Source of the DNA: Progne subis subis
Lineage: Eukaryota; Chordata; Aves; Passeriformes; Hirundinidae
Reading direction: 5' to 3'
Assembly (NCBI GenBank): GCA_022316685.1
Contig: JAKJHU010000653.1
Location: 62,001 to 126,000 of the forward strand
Length of the DNA: 64,000 nt
Shown: in pieces, positions 42,946-57,004 of the stretch
Layout of the letters: each line of letters begins with the position of its first letter
Position numbering within the stretch: the first letter of the stretch is position 1
Position numbers and translations under genes: made by a program
Notes under the pieces: model-generated
What the model saw: only the letters and a program-made list of their open reading frames with translations
What the model was told of the DNA's origin: nothing
The model's database searches: none

Positions 42946-43495
42946 TGTGAAAAATGCATATTATATGGCTCTACGCAAGATATTTATTATATGTATTATG
43001 TTGTATTGATTGTTAGTGTTGTATTAATAGTTTGATAGTATGGTGAATGTAGTTTTGTGGTTAAAATGTGGTTTTTGTATGCCAGCCACAGGAAAACGTA
43101 AATCTTTCAGGGAAAGGGAATTTACTGCTTTCTTATCAGTAGAGACCAAACTCTTCTTGCAGCTTTTTAGACTGGTAGACGCCATAGAGATTAAGGAAGA
43201 GAAGTGATACTGAACAGAAACAACACCTTGTTTAAATGGAATGTATGCATCATGTATGAAATGTATGAATATTCAACAGGCTATTGCTTTTAAGAAATAA
43301 TCCTTTGTTAAGGGGGGTCCTTCTCCGAAGCTTTTCGCTCGGGGAGGCACCCAGACGTCTGTAACTTTGTTTTTATTGTCTCATATTGTCCTATCTCTAA
43401 AATTGTTCAATTTTTACTCTAACTCTATTTTTATAACCATCTTATTTACTATTAAACTTTTAAAATTTTAAAACAAGTGATTGGCGTTTATCACA
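42946..43495 (+). repeat. ERV2 3' LTR
   Basis: 550 bp, TGTGAAAAATGC to TTTATCACA, nearly identical to 35,755-36,305. The base after it (43,496) is the first base of the duplicated CpG island. The flanks (TTGGA before the 5' LTR, CAGCT after the 3' LTR) do not form a target-site duplication. Confidence 0.92.
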
Positions 43496-44078
43496 CAGCT
43501 CAACGCCGCCTCGGGCCCGGGCCCGTGCCAGGGCTGTTGCTCATCTCCGCCTTTCCCCTCACACAGCCCGGGGGGCCCGGAGAGCGCGGGCCGAGGCTGG
43601 GCCGTGTGCACAGCCCGCCGCTGGCTGCGATTGGGCGATGGTGCCGTCACTCGTGGTTGTGGCGCGCTGATTGGGCAGAGCGGGGCCAAGCCCGGCCCCG
43701 GGGCCGCCCCCTCCCCGGGCGCCCCTGGCGCAGCAGAGCCGCCATTGGCGGAGCGTCTGTGCGGGCCCGGGAGCGGCGGCAGCGGCCGGAGCCCGCGGAG
43801 GCGGCGGCGGAGCTCGGAGGCGGCCCCAGCGCAGGTGGGAGCCGCGCTGGGTTGTGCCGGGGCTCGGGGCTGGCTGCGGGCCGAGGGGGCGTCCGGGGGC
43901 TCTGGCGGGTTCCTTGTGCCGTGTCCGCCCCGTGTTGCCCGTGGCCTGAGGGCGCTGCGGGAGCGGCTGCCCGCGGTCTCCTTGCCGCTGGGGCCTGGGC
44001 AGGAGCCGGTGCCGGAGCAGCGCTGCCTCGTCCCGCTTCCTGTGGGGAGCACGGAGGTGGCTGCCCTGTCCCCGGGAG
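43496..44078 (+). promoter_or_regulatory. CpG island with first exon of the right-hand zinc-finger gene
   Basis: Inverted copy of 1,026-1,610. ATTGG boxes at about 43,629, 43,669 and 43,744, GC boxes around 43,700-43,720, and an exon ending at 43,834 with donor GCGCAG|GTGGGA (GT at 43,835). Reading rightwards the next fitting acceptor on plus is that of the zinc-finger exon at 53,295, so the antisense ERV-Pro would lie in intron 1. Its upstream edge is cut by the ERV2 LTR at 43,495, about 130-170 bp from the likely transcription start. Confidence 0.6.
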
Positions 44079-44622
44079 TGTGCGGGAAAATGGGCGTCTC
44101 CAGAGGTTTCTGTCCCCAAAGGAGACAGAGGAGTCCTGTAAAAAGTGACTTTATTCCTGAACAAAGGGAGAGGCCATGCGGCATTTGCCATGGGGTCTCT
44201 CGAGTTGTTGTAGTACGCAGCCTCCTTTTTATCCTAATTTTGCCTTCTGCTTCTCCCTCTCCCTTTGCCCAGTGGCCAAGGTACTTGGAAAGTTGAGACT
44301 TCCCGATCTGCCTACTGCGTGTCCTCGTTCATATGCACTCCCCGTTTTGTATTACATCCGATATTCATGGCTCTGTTCAGTCTTTGTTCTTCTTCTCGAT
44401 GTTCAGGAATTTAGCAGGATCTTGGCTGAGCAGCAGTCCGTGTCAATGAGTAACATTTTCTGAAACTGATGGTTTCTCCCTTTACTTCCTTATCTCCAAG
44501 TCCCTGGCCCTATCTCCAAGCAGATTCACTGTTTTACTCTGTTTTTCTTCTGGGTCCTGTTTGGATTTGGGATTCTTCTCAGTGACCTCCTTCCCTGTCC
44601 TTTTGGAGCCGTTTGTGGCTCA
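44079..44622 (-). repeat. ERV-Pro copy C: 3' LTR
   Basis: Inverted match of 480-1,025, from TGAGCC (at 44,622) to CGCACA (at 44,079). TATA-like and AATAAA signals are kept on the minus strand (AATAAA near 44,154). Confidence 0.7.
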
Positions 44623-45660
44623 GGAGGCCTGGCTGCCAGCTGCATCCCCTTGCTCCCGTGCTGAATGAGCTGCACTCAGCAAGGTGTCTGTGCATGGTCA
44701 AAAGATGAGAGTTGCTGTAGCACAGAAGAGGAGAAAGAGCATTCGTTTGACCCATGGTGTGCCTGGGAACCACGAACCCGTGTCCCATTCCCATCCTTTC
44801 CATGTTTGGACCAATACATGAGCTGCTTTTTTATTTCCTTTTTTACCTGTTTCACCACTTTTTGGTTGTCATCTATTTGCCACCAGGATCTCAAGTCATT
44901 TAATTTTCCACACTGTGCTCCTCCTTCTCCTAATAGATAATCTGATCCCATCCCATGGTGAAATGTCTGGTTGTTTATTTGAGTGGATTGATCGGCCAGA
45001 CTCAGGAGCTGGATCTGTCTGGTTGGTTATTATTTCGAGGATATCTTGTCATCTAATTATGGGACTGAAATGATAAATGGGTTCTCTGGCTCCTGTTATG
45101 AATTCATTAGGGTTCCCAGGGGCTGCTCCATGGTGTTGTAGGATTTGTTCTGGTGCCCGTTCATCTTTTCCCCATTTTTGGGTTGCTCCCTCCAGCCTGG
45201 GCTGCATCAATTGATCTCTTTTCTCTAATTAAATCATCACATCCTTGGATTCCCAGCTGATTTCTCTGAACTTGTGGTAGCAAGAACACCCCAGTGCTCT
45301 CATGCTCCCTGTGTGACCTAGACAGTGACAGCACATGTTGGAGTGGGGAGAGGGATGATTCCCCCCAGTTCTTTTAGTGAAGTTTTCACAGCATTCTCCA
45401 TTTGCTGTTTTCCTTTGCAGCTGCCCCAGTTTCTGTTGCAGAGTCAGATATCCTGAGTGTGGGCTCTGCCTTTGGCTGTGCCAATTCCATCTGTGCAAGC
45501 AGGCAGAGCTTGGGCTGAGGGGCAGAGGGAATCAGCCCAATTCCTGCCCCAGGCAAGAAGAGGCATTGTCCACACTTTTCCCCAGCAGTGTTAATTTACA
45601 TTTCTAAATCTCCTCTCCTGGCTGCCTGGAGCCAAGCTTCTCTTCCAGGGCAGCCTTAAA
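44623..45660 (-). pseudogene. ERV-Pro copy C: env remnant
   Basis: TM part at 44,623-45,100 with YLLGEGGAQCGKLN and a lysine-rich stretch; surface-subunit part at 45,100-45,660. Same broken frames as in copies A and B, with small differences. Confidence 0.7.
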
Positions 45661-47286
45661 TGACTCACATGAAGTACCCTCATAGTCTGCCTTTTTTTTT
45701 TTTTTTTTTTTAATATATTTTAATGACTGTTTATATATTAAAGTGTCATCTTTAAATCTTTTCTGGTTTTCCAAAGTGGAACCTGAGAGTGAACATCGAA
45801 AAACTCATACCAAATTTTTGCATTCACTAAGAGCCACACACAAACATACACAAAAACATTCCAAAGCAATCAAGTTTTTTCTGCTTCTTTTCCGACGACT
45901 GAAAATTGATTCTCCCACCCGTGGCCCAAACCTAACTGACAATATAAGTACCAAATTTTTACGAAAAATTTATTCTAATGCTGTAATCTTTTCACTGAAA
46001 CTGTGGGAAAAACCCAAAAACTCTAAAAATATCTTTCGTGTTTAAGAGTCAAGGCATTACTTGATTCTGGCCATGGTGTGCAACAGAAATAATTTCATCC
46101 ACACATAGCCCGGGTGTGCAGAGAAAGTCGTTCCACAACATGTGAGTTTTACTAGATTTTTCCTAAACTTTAAACAGTCTGAACCCATAGAAATCCATTG
46201 GTTTCATGTTCCTTCTTTCCTAGTTGTGAAGTTCTTAGTATTTGGTTTCCTGTTGGAGCCGCATTTCTTTGCCTGTGATGTTAATTAGGTCTGCACTCCT
46301 GGATTTCCTTATCAGCCTTTTCCAGACCAGGTGTCTCCAACTATTCCAGGGGCAGGGTCTGGGGCAGATGTTCCTTGGTGTTTGCTGATGGGCTTTGATG
46401 TTTTGTTGATGGTCGTTATCTTTGTGGGTATCTTTTGTGCTCTTCCCAGTCTGTTGAGATGTTAAACTCATCTCTGTAGAGTGGTGTAACCTCCCTTAAA
46501 ATGAAACCTTTAAATTCCTTTCCCCAGGGCAAAGGCAAATCAAACCTGAGTAGAGAAATAAAAGAAGAAATAATTTAAAGTTGGAATATTTTCCAGCAGT
46601 TTAATGGCAGCCAGCCCAGTGTGTGAGTGTGCTTGAGCCCCAGAGTGGAATTGTCCCGTTGTGTTCCCCAGCAGCTGTGGCGAGTGCAGGCACAGAAAGC
46701 CCTGAAGCTGCAGCAGTGGCAGCAAGGATTGGCCCGCAGTGGCTGGAGATGCCAAAGGAGGGTGCCAGGCAGACTATTGCAGCAGAGGATGTGGTGGGCA
46801 GGCACAGGGGCTTCCCCTGCTGTGGAGCCCTGGCTGCTGCTGCCTTGCCTTCAGTGAAGGCTCAGTCGCAGGGAACTGGGGAATAAAGGACTACACAGTT
46901 AGAAATTGTAAAGCAGGTTTGTTTTATTCCAGCTGGGATGCATAGGTGATATTTCCACCAATTATGTGTACCTGGTTGAGACAGGTTCCAGGTTGAAATA
47001 CATTTAGATCCCACAAAGCTACAGCTCCCTGCCCACCCATTCTCTGCCCGCTCTCTGCCTCCTTGCACTTTATATTACAATTAGTCTGATGAACTAAGGA
47101 GTCTTCCTCCGTGTTCACTATTTGACCTCCATCTCTGAGCAGGCCCAGGGAAGGTTTGGCTAATTCCCAGGTCAGTTTGTCCTGGCCAAATCCAGGAACC
47201 TGGTTCTTGCTGGTTTCTTAATTAACTAGTTCTGCTTTATTGAGTCCTCACAATACCTGTGTAACACTTTACTGAGGTTTAACAAT
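45661..47286 (-). other. Segment present only in the right arm, no gene recognised
   Basis: Includes a run of about 22 T at 45,689-45,711, a 100-codon lysine-rich frame at 45,743-46,045, and moderately GC-rich sequence at 46,600-46,900 with an AATAAAGG on plus at 46,882. It belongs where env and pol-env spacer of ERV-Pro should be, but I cannot confirm viral origin. It may include a further insertion. Confidence 0.35.
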
Positions 47287-47961
47287 TGTCCTGGTTTAGG
47301 GACAAATTTGGGAGAAAACCCCTGAATGGGATCCCTCTGGGAAGCACTCCCAAATGACTCCTCCCTCCAACTGGTCTGGTAAAAAACTTCTTTGGAGAAA
47401 AATGGAAAAAACTATTTTACTTACCAAACAAAGTGCATACAAGTATAAAGAATGAATAATATGAAACAATAAAACCTCTCGTTCTGGAGTGAGATGGCAA
47501 ATTGAGAAAGTTCTTGCCCTGGATGTAGCTCAGCTCTCTCTCAGTCTCTCATCAGTCCCAGTCCCTCCGGCGCTGATGGAAAATGCCGAGGTCCAGGCCC
47601 TGGTGGGCTGCAGGTGCAAGCCCCCAGTGCGCCCCTGGGTTTTCAGTCCAGAGCAAGTTTAAACAGTTCCAAGAAAAAGGAAAAAAAAAACAGTCCAGGG
47701 AACTTCTCTGCCCTAGCTAGCTGAAACTACACTAAAAGGAAAAAAACAAAAGAGAAAAATCATCTCAGTCCTGCAGTCTCTCCAAGCATCAGCCAAACAC
47801 ACCATCCGGAGGAGAATGTGTAGGAGTCAGGCAGTTTTCTCAAAACAAGCTCCTCGCTTCTCCTTGCTCTTAGAACCAGTCTTAAAGGCACAGAACTCAA
47901 TATACAGCACAAACAGAACAGAGAATTGTGGATACAAGCATCATAAAGTTACCCTAGGACA
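47287..47961. repeat. Solo LTR, family Y copy 1
   Basis: 675 bp, TGTCCTGGTTTAGG to CCTAGGACA (inverted ends). Flanks ACAAT and ACAGT are a probable 5-bp target-site duplication with one change. A second copy is at 58,583-59,262. It is inserted within ERV-Pro copy C. Confidence 0.8.
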
Positions 47962-48159
47962 ACAGTGTTGATCTTGCCTGTGTGGCCTTTACCTAGCAAA
48001 TAAATTCCAATGTGTTTTGTAAATTGGTCCTACTTAACAAGTTAAACTCCTATGTGTTCTGGTACAAGTTACTTTCTCTACTTTTACAAAACTTGGCTAA
48101 ATAAGCTGTATATATTTCTGTTCTCCCCTTCACCTTGTTTTAGCACATTATAGGTTTCT

Positions 48160-48860
48160 CAAATTCTGAATTTCATATGCCTATACATTTCCCATATCAG
48201 CAGCCTCCCATCCTCCTCCTGCAAGCCGGGACGTCCAAATCTCCGGGGCTTCCGAGACCTTGAGCCGAGGGTGAGGGGTCCCCCCGTGTGAGCTGTGCTG
48301 GGGCTGTTTCTGTGCTCAGGGACACTTGGAATGGGCCACGCCACTTGGCTCCCAGTGCTGCTTCTTCCCAGTCCTTAGGCAGGACCCGATGTCCTGGTTG
48401 GATGTTGTGAAGAGCAAAGTGCCAAGGCAGGGTCTGTGCCAGCCGAGCTTCCTGTGGGAGAGATTTCAGCAGAGACAGGATTCTGGCCACAGACTGCTTT
48501 AAATACACATCCCTAATGTCCACTACCCCACTTGGTGGAGAATTAGCAAGGTAAGGAATTCCAAAGCTCAGTTACTGGGGAGATAATTGCATATCTGCCT
48601 GGGTCTGGCTCTTATTCTTGCAAAAACCAATGGCAAAAGTGGTACCCATGGTGTCTTGGTTTCTCTCACCAGTTTCCAAAGGTTTTTCTTCATTTCCCCA
48701 TTCATTCTTTCTACCTGACCTGAGCTCTGGGAGTGCCAGGGGTTGTGGAGATCCCATTGTATTCCTAAAGCTGCCATAACCCCCTGGAGGATCTTTCCTG
48801 GAAAATGAGTTCCCCTATCTGAGTCTATTGCTTCCACAGTCCCTTCTCTTGGAATGATTT
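48160..48860 (-). pseudogene. ERV-Pro copy C: integrase remnant
   Basis: Core fragment with IDSDRGTHF (second catalytic Asp) and SSGQVERMNGE (catalytic Glu) at 48,568-48,837. C-terminal part with QPGHRVLPKDWEE and AKWRGPFQV at 48,197-48,523 in another frame. Gammaretroviral style. The zinc domain and first catalytic Asp are not seen. This part is missing from copy B. Confidence 0.78.
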
Positions 48861-49319
48861 ATTTTAGAATTACCTTACTAAGTGATGCAGTGATTACTGA
48901 AGAAGTCAGAATTGCTTTTGGCACCCTGTTAGGTGACATGGTGTTAGCAGAAGAGATTTGAGCCTTCCTGCTCAGTGCATTTCAGTGCCAGGCTCTCACA
49001 AGCACACACAGCTCTGCCGGTTGAGCTGACCGTGTGGGCGGTAACCTGAGCTTTGTCTAATTCCCTTTCCTAAATAACAGCCTGTCTTGTAACTCTTTTC
49101 CCTTCTCCTGGCGTTGAAGACCCATCCATAGTCAGATTTTCTCCCTCAGGCCAGGGAATGTCTCCTAAATCTCTCCTAGGCTGGGTCTGGAGCTCTGTCA
49201 CTTGAATGCAGTCCTGGGTTTCTTGCCAGCCCCCTGTCCAGGCTGTTGAAACAGGAGGCTGGGTTAAACCCTTCCCCTGTCCTCAATTCTGCATCCTCCT
49301 GTGCCACTGGACAAGTTTC
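48861..49319 (-). other. ERV-Pro copy C: degraded pol interior
   Basis: Between integrase and RNase H relics on the minus strand. No frame is readable. Presumably the RNase H to integrase junction. Confidence 0.4.
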
Positions 49320-50401
49320 ATACTGTAATAAGTGAGCACGGCTCTTTTGGTTATCAAAGCTTGAACTTGATGCCAGACTTGAACAACAGGAGCTCCTTGT
49401 GCTGTCAGTGTTCAGGCCTCAGGTCCCCTTAGAGCTGTGGCTGCACAATTGTGCAGACAATGAGGGGGCCACTGTGGCCAGTGGGTTAAATATTGTAGCA
49501 CAAGGATTCCTTTGGCATGGCCCTGTTTAACATTCATATACAATTCCAATTCCATTTCTGAGTCTGGAAGAGCCATGGCTGGGGCATCAATCATTTTGGG
49601 TTTTTTTAATTTTCTCAAGTTTAGTTCTCTTTCTCATGTCCATACCATAACATTGAGGCCGTCTGGGGTTAGAAAGTCATACAACGTTCTGGCTAGAACA
49701 GAGAATCCTCAATCCATGTCCTACAATTCCCTATTAATCCTCAGAATTGTCTCAACTCCTTGTTAGCCCTGGCTAACGTTAATTCTGAGATTCCCCTAAC
49801 CCTCTCTGGGTCAATACACCACAAACCTTCAGTCAAAATATGTCCCAAATATTTAACCTTTTTCTACACCATTTGTGGGGGTTTTTTGTTTTTTGTTTTT
49901 CAGATGGTCCAAGATGCTTTTTAGCCTGAAAATTGAGCCATTTCACAGAGGCTGCTTCTACCACCTCTAATTCTCCTCCTGATTGAAGCAAGTCATCCAC
50001 ATCCTGCATTAACTCAGTTCCTGGGGGTGAAGTGAATTCTTTGGATATTTTCTGCAAGGCTGGCCTGAATAAGGCTGGTGCTTCTGTGCAATCCCTACAG
50101 AAAGGACCGTCCATGTCTTTCCATATTTCCCTTTAACCCTTGTTTCCCACTCAAAGGCCAACTCCTGTTCAGCATCCTGTGTAAGTGGGCATCCCCAGAA
50201 AGCATCTTTTCCATCAAGTGCTGAATGGTAGCAGTGTGAGGAGGGAACCTGGTTGCAGATGGTGTAAGGATCTGAGACTGTGGGGTGCCTCGGTTTAATA
50301 ATCTCATTTCTTCTTCTTAGGTCCTGCAGCATTCTATAGATTCCATCTGATTTCTTGATTGGCAGCATTGGAGCATTCCAGGGAGAGATGCCAGGCTCCA
50401 A
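49320..50401 (-). pseudogene. ERV-Pro copy C: reverse transcriptase / RNase H remnant
   Basis: 50,401-50,009 keeps LPIKKSDG and LDGKDAFWGCPL of the RT. A fragment of the catalytic loop (QDVDDLLQ) is at about 50,010-49,985. Connection-like sequence continues to 49,412. It mirrors 29,656-30,650 with the same deletion, so the RT deletion predates the duplication. Confidence 0.72.
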
Positions 50402-50419
50402 AAGCCCTGCCTTTAAGAG

Positions 50420-52005
50420 GGGCTCAATGCCAGGCTGTGAGCCCTTCCTTCCCTCCCTTGGAATAGGGTATTGCTTTTAGACACCACTTGTCCTGGTTGC
50501 TTGAGAGTAATTTGGAGAGGCTGGGTGTCTGATTTTCCCTATTTCCCTGGGCTGCCCACACTTCTGGGTTCACTTCAGCATTCGGCCTTGTCAGACATTT
50601 GACACAAAGGTATCCCAGAACTAGCAATGGCAATGCCTCTGCCAGGTGCTTGTGGCCGAGCCCGTCCCCTGGGTGCTGGGCCCCCTTGGGCCCTGGGGTT
50701 CATCCCTCAGGGGCTGTAGAAAACTCTGCCATGGCCTTTGGCTTCACCTTGGCCTTTTTCCTCACCCCTTCTTGCATTCACCTGCTGTGCCTTTGTGACC
50801 AACTGCTCCAGGGGCTTCTTGTGCCACTGCTGCAGCCCCCCTGAGTGCCTGTGGGTGCTCATCCTGTGACAGCTGCTGAGCTCTGTGCAAGGGCATTCCT
50901 TTCTGCAGTGACCCAAACAAAATCCTTCAAAGATGATCTTGATCCTTGCATGAATAACCCCCATTTCCCAGGTGTTCCTTCCTGCTCCTGGTCCTTGTGC
51001 TCGCCCTGCCCTCCCCAGCCCGTATGCCAGAGGCGGTGCCTGTCCTGCCGCAGTGTCCAAAGGCGGCTCCCCGGCGGGCAGGGCCGGCAGCTCCACGGGG
51101 CCGGGCAGCGGCCGGGGCGTCCCGCAGCCTCCTGGGGGCCGGGGGCCACTGCCGGCCCTGCCCGGGGCTGGGTGGGGTCAGGCAGCGCCCGGCGCTGAGC
51201 CCCGGCTGCCCCACAGCCCCGGCCCGGCCCCGCAGCTCCCCACAGGCCCCCAGCCCGTGCTCCCGGTGCCGCACCTCTGCGCCCGCTCCTGCTGCTGCCC
51301 AGCACAGAGAAACCCCCTGAAATCCTGACCTCCTTGTTTGCCCTGTCCTGGAAACCGGGGATACAAAGGATCTGGCTCAGCTGGCAAATTTAGAGGATAA
51401 GACCCTGATGAAAAACATCCCAGTCCTCAGTAGTTTTCTCTTCCTCCTCTTTTCCATCATCCTTTTTCCTACCACAGAGATTCCTCCTGCTGCTTCTTGC
51501 CTTAACCGTATTCCTGCACACTCGCCTTCACCCTAACCCTTCCCAGCACACCAACACCATCCATCCCCGGATTGTCTAAGTCCCTTCTTGACTTCCCTTA
51601 TTGCCCCTCTGGGTGTCCATGTCCTTAAATTACCTCTGGGAGAATGTGCAAACTGCCTCAAGCATTCTCCCAAGGGACCCTTCAGAGATATTTTGGGATC
51701 ATCATCCCTTTGGCCAGGACGCTTCCTGGCTTTCCCTTTTCCACCCTGCATGTGTTCCCTGCCATGTTTGCTCCCTGAAGATGCCAGTGTCCTCACTGAT
51801 GAGATGTTCAGTGCTCTCTCCCTGGTGACTCTTCACAGCCCCCCTGATCTGTCACTCGTCTGTCTCCTGGACGCTCTCGGGTACCCAATCAATCCCCGGT
51901 GCCACCGCCACCCAAGGGAGCCCATCACCCAAACTGGGTGAGGCACCTTCAGCTCCACTCACTGCCCGCTGTCCCAGACGGTGGAAGGAATTCCAGAGGA
52001 GCCCC
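50420..52005 (-). pseudogene. ERV-Pro copy C: gag and leader remnant
   Basis: Mirror of 28,051-29,640. The GC-rich proline domain is at 50,990-51,290. An antisense 117-codon frame at 51,588-51,941 is open in both copies. The worn tRNA-Pro primer site is at about 52,006-51,989. Confidence 0.55.
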
Positions 52006-52009
52006 AAGG

Positions 52010-52525
52010 TGTGTGGAAAACTTGACATCACCAGAGGTTTGTGTCCACAAAGAAGACAGAGGAGTCCTGTAAAGTAATTTCATTCATAAAAAAAAGGGAG
52101 AGGCCATGGGACATTTCCCATGGGGCCTCTCCAATTGTTGTTGGAGGCAGCCTCTTTCTCCTCCTAATTTTCCTGGTCACATCTCTCTCTCCCTTTCCCC
52201 ACTGGCTGAAGTATTTGAGAGGTACAGACTTCCCAATCCCCCTACTACATATCCCCCTTATTATGCACCCCACTTCTGCACAGGTAACGATATTCACAGC
52301 TCTGTGAAGTCTTTGTTCTTGTTCTCGAAGTTGATGAATTTATCAGGCCCTTGGCTGAGCAGCAGTCTGTGTGGTCAGTTCATAACATTTTCTGGAGCTG
52401 ATGGCTTCTTCTGTGCCTTCCTTATGTCCAAGTGCCTGGCCCTATCCCCAAGCAGCTTGACAGCGTGTGTTTGTAAAGACCCTTTGCTCTTCTTCCTTTG
52501 CTGGGGGTGCCCCGTTTGCGGGACA
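52010..52525 (-). repeat. ERV-Pro copy C: 5' LTR
   Basis: From TGTCCCGCAAACGG (52,525) to CCACACA (52,010), mirror of 27,534-28,050. With the 3' LTR at 44,079-44,622 it delimits the only full-length ERV-Pro of the window, about 8.4 kb, in antisense to the zinc-finger gene. Confidence 0.68.
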
Positions 52526-54063
<1,538 letters not shown>

Positions 54064-54682
54064 GGGAAAGCGCTGCGAGTGCCCCGAGAGCTGGGAAGAG
54101 CTTCGTGCGCTGCTCCAGCTCCATCCCCCGTGGGAGGATCGGCCTTGGATGATCCCCAGTGACCCCCGTTGGGCAGAGCCCTGCTGATCCATGGTCTTGG
54201 TGATCCGTGCTGGGAAGACACCTGGCTGGGATGCTCCACATCTTCCTGGCTCCCATGTGGGCACCTGGATGAACACAGGGGCAGGAACATCCATTGGGAC
54301 ACAGACCGACATTGGGAGTTCCTTGGGTGGAACGGATTTGTTGACTTTCAACCCCAGAAAATCTTTTGCATTCATCCTATCATCTGGTGGCACCAAGGAA
54401 TACTGGATGGTCTTGGAGGTCTTTCCAATCTCAGGGATTCCATGATTTTGATTTCCTGTTGCCCATGTGTGTCTTGCACAGCCAAATAGTGAAGATCAAG
54501 TGCCAGGAACCAAGATTTTAGAGACAGTGGGGTGGAAACCCCTCCAAAAGAGGTTTTTCCCTCCCAGCCAAACACATGGATCCTCAGCTGGCACAGACAC
54601 AGAAATCCTTTTTCTTTAACCTTGATTTGTTTTTCATTTCTCTTCATCCCTTTAAAATATCCAACACTGGGGTAAAAATAAA
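54064..54682 (+). other. 3' untranslated region of the right zinc-finger gene
   Basis: 54,064-54,185 still encodes a worn finger-like relic in other frames and matches the 3' flank of the other copies (GGATCGGCCTTGGATGATCC). AATAAA at 54,677-54,682 after a T-rich stretch is a plausible poly(A) signal. Confidence 0.45.
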
Positions 54683-54684
54683 GA

Positions 54685-55450
54685 CATTGAACTGGGACAT
54701 GGGTGAGGACATGGGGGACATAGCCATGGAGAGTGACATGGGGACACATGGACATGGACAGGGATGTGGCCATTCATGGGGACATGAGGGGAAATGGGCA
54801 CAGCTGGAGATGTGGGGGACAATGACAGGGATGGATTTGTGGTGGGGAGACAGCCATGGGTGAGGACATGGTGGGACACGGCCAGTGACATGTGGGGACA
54901 TGGCCATGGCCGGTGCCATGGGGGGAACTTGCAGGGGCTGTGGGGGATGCTGGGTTTGAGGGAGTTGAGGGTTCCTGGGAGGGACTTGGGGCTTGCTGAG
55001 GGCTTTGGGGAGCCCAGAGCTGGGAGACCCTGGCAGAGGTTGTGGGGCAGCTGCTCAAGGACCCCCTGAGCTGGACCCCCAGGTGGGCATTGGGCTCCTG
55101 GAAGGGAATGAAGGTCCTTGTCCCCAGGAGGGAAATCCCAGCAGCCCCAGGGTATTGGGGCAGCTTGAGAGGCCACAACAAGGAAGGGAAAGGCAAACAG
55201 AGCTGTCCCCCTCCAGAACTGCACCCCAAAAATTCCAAACTCAGGGACTCCTCCCAGGAAAAAGCTGTCAGGAGGTGCCTGAATTGAGGGAAAGGGGGAT
55301 GGGACCTCAGACTGAGCAGGAGGGGCCTGGAACCTCCAAAACCAAGCATGATGGACAGGGCTGGTGGATTGAGGGAGCAGAGGGGAAAGGGGTGGAAGAG
55401 CAGGGAAGAAGAGGGAGGCTAGAGCCCCCAAGTTGCTTTGGGAAGGGTCC
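54685..55450. repeat. GGACATGG minisatellite and class II flanking sequence
   Basis: 54,685-54,930 is a GACATGGGGACA-type array. 54,940-55,200 has ordinary complexity with a possible short coding-like frame (about 54,993-55,469) that I do not trust. 55,200-55,450 is the source or copy of 31,680-32,004. Confidence 0.55.
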
Positions 55451-57004
55451 CACTCCTCCTCCTTTCTAATCCCCAAGATGGTGCTGGGGCAGTGCTGGAC
55501 TCTGGGCCTGGCTTGGGCACCCCCCCTGCGCCCCCTCCCCAAATTCCCCTGGCAGCTTCAGGGCACCCAGGCGCCTTTTGGTGTTGGCTGGGTGCTGTGC
55601 TGGGGTTCAGGTGCCTCCCAAGGAGTCCCCAGAGCGGGGTGACACAGGGGGGACACACGGGGGTCCCCATTCCCGATCCATCCTGGGGCCCGTTCTGTCC
55701 CCTCCCCAATCATGGTCCCCCCGCAGGGTCCCCCCAAGTCCCTCTCCACTGTCCCCAGTAAACAGGACTGGGGTGAACTGGGAAGCTTTGTTGGGAACAC
55801 TGGGAGCAGCCGGGTGGGGACAGAGTGACAGCAGGGCTGGGGGGACACACGATCTCCCCAAAATCATATCGGGGACGGAGCAGGGGGTCCTGGCCAGGCC
55901 CGAGGCCATGGGGAGGGGCTGCGACCGCCGCCAGCTCAGGAGCTCTGTGGGCAGAGAAAAGGGGGTGACACCGGGCTGGGGGGCCCTGGGGGAGCACACA
56001 CGCTCTGGGGGAGAGGGGATATGACCCCCGGGACCCCCCTCACCTTCTTGCACAGGTAGAAGCTGAACCTCAGCGCCAGGAAGACAAAGCCCAACACAAA
56101 GCCCCTGATCCCCATCAGCATCTTGCTGTTGGTGGCGTCCAGCAGTATCTCTGGGGGTCTGCAGGGCTCAGGACCGCCGAAAACCTTTCACAGACACCCC
56201 AAGCTCCTCCAAGCTCCCTCCAGTCTCCTCCAGCCCACCCAGGACCCCCTGAAACCTCCTCCCATTCCCTTCCCTGCCTCCCCCGGACCCACCAAAGCGC
56301 CTCCTGTCCCTCTCAGGATCCCACAGCCCCCTCTCAGTTGCCGTCTGGGACAGCCCCAGGACCCACAAACCCTCTCCCAGTCCCTTCTCTGCCCCACCAG
56401 TATTCACGAGGATTCCCAGTCTCTTCCCAGCACAACCAACCTCACCCCGATCCCTGCTTTCCAATCCCCGATCTCCTTCCAGCACCTCCAGGCTCACTCC
56501 AGTCCCTCCCAGTTACACCCAGCACCCTGAAACTCCCAGTTACTCCCAGTGCCCACCAGCACCCCCAGAACCCCATCCCACCCTCCCCAGCATCCTCCAA
56601 ACGCCCTTCCACACACCCGAGCCCCTCTCCTAGTTGAAACTAGGCTCTCTCCAGCTTCCTCCCAGTTCCTCCCAGCACATGCCAGTGCCTCTCCCAGTTC
56701 CCCCCCAGTGCCTCCCCCGTGCCCCAGTGCCGGCTCAGGGGCTGCTCCAGGCTGACGTGCTCCACCTGGCAGCTGGAGGTGACCCCGCGCTGCGGGGAGG
56801 TTTCCAGCAGCACCAGGAGCTGCTGGCTCCAGTCCCCGTTGGGGCCCACGGCGGTGCCACCCCGTGCCCCGAGAGCTCCTGCTGGCCCTGGAAGGAGCTC
56901 AGCTGGATGTGGGCAGGGCAGAAATCCATCCCGGAGCAGAGCAGGCGGCCGGGGCCGGGCTGGGAGCTGGAGGGCAGCAGCGAGATGGAAACGCTGGGAG
57001 GAAC

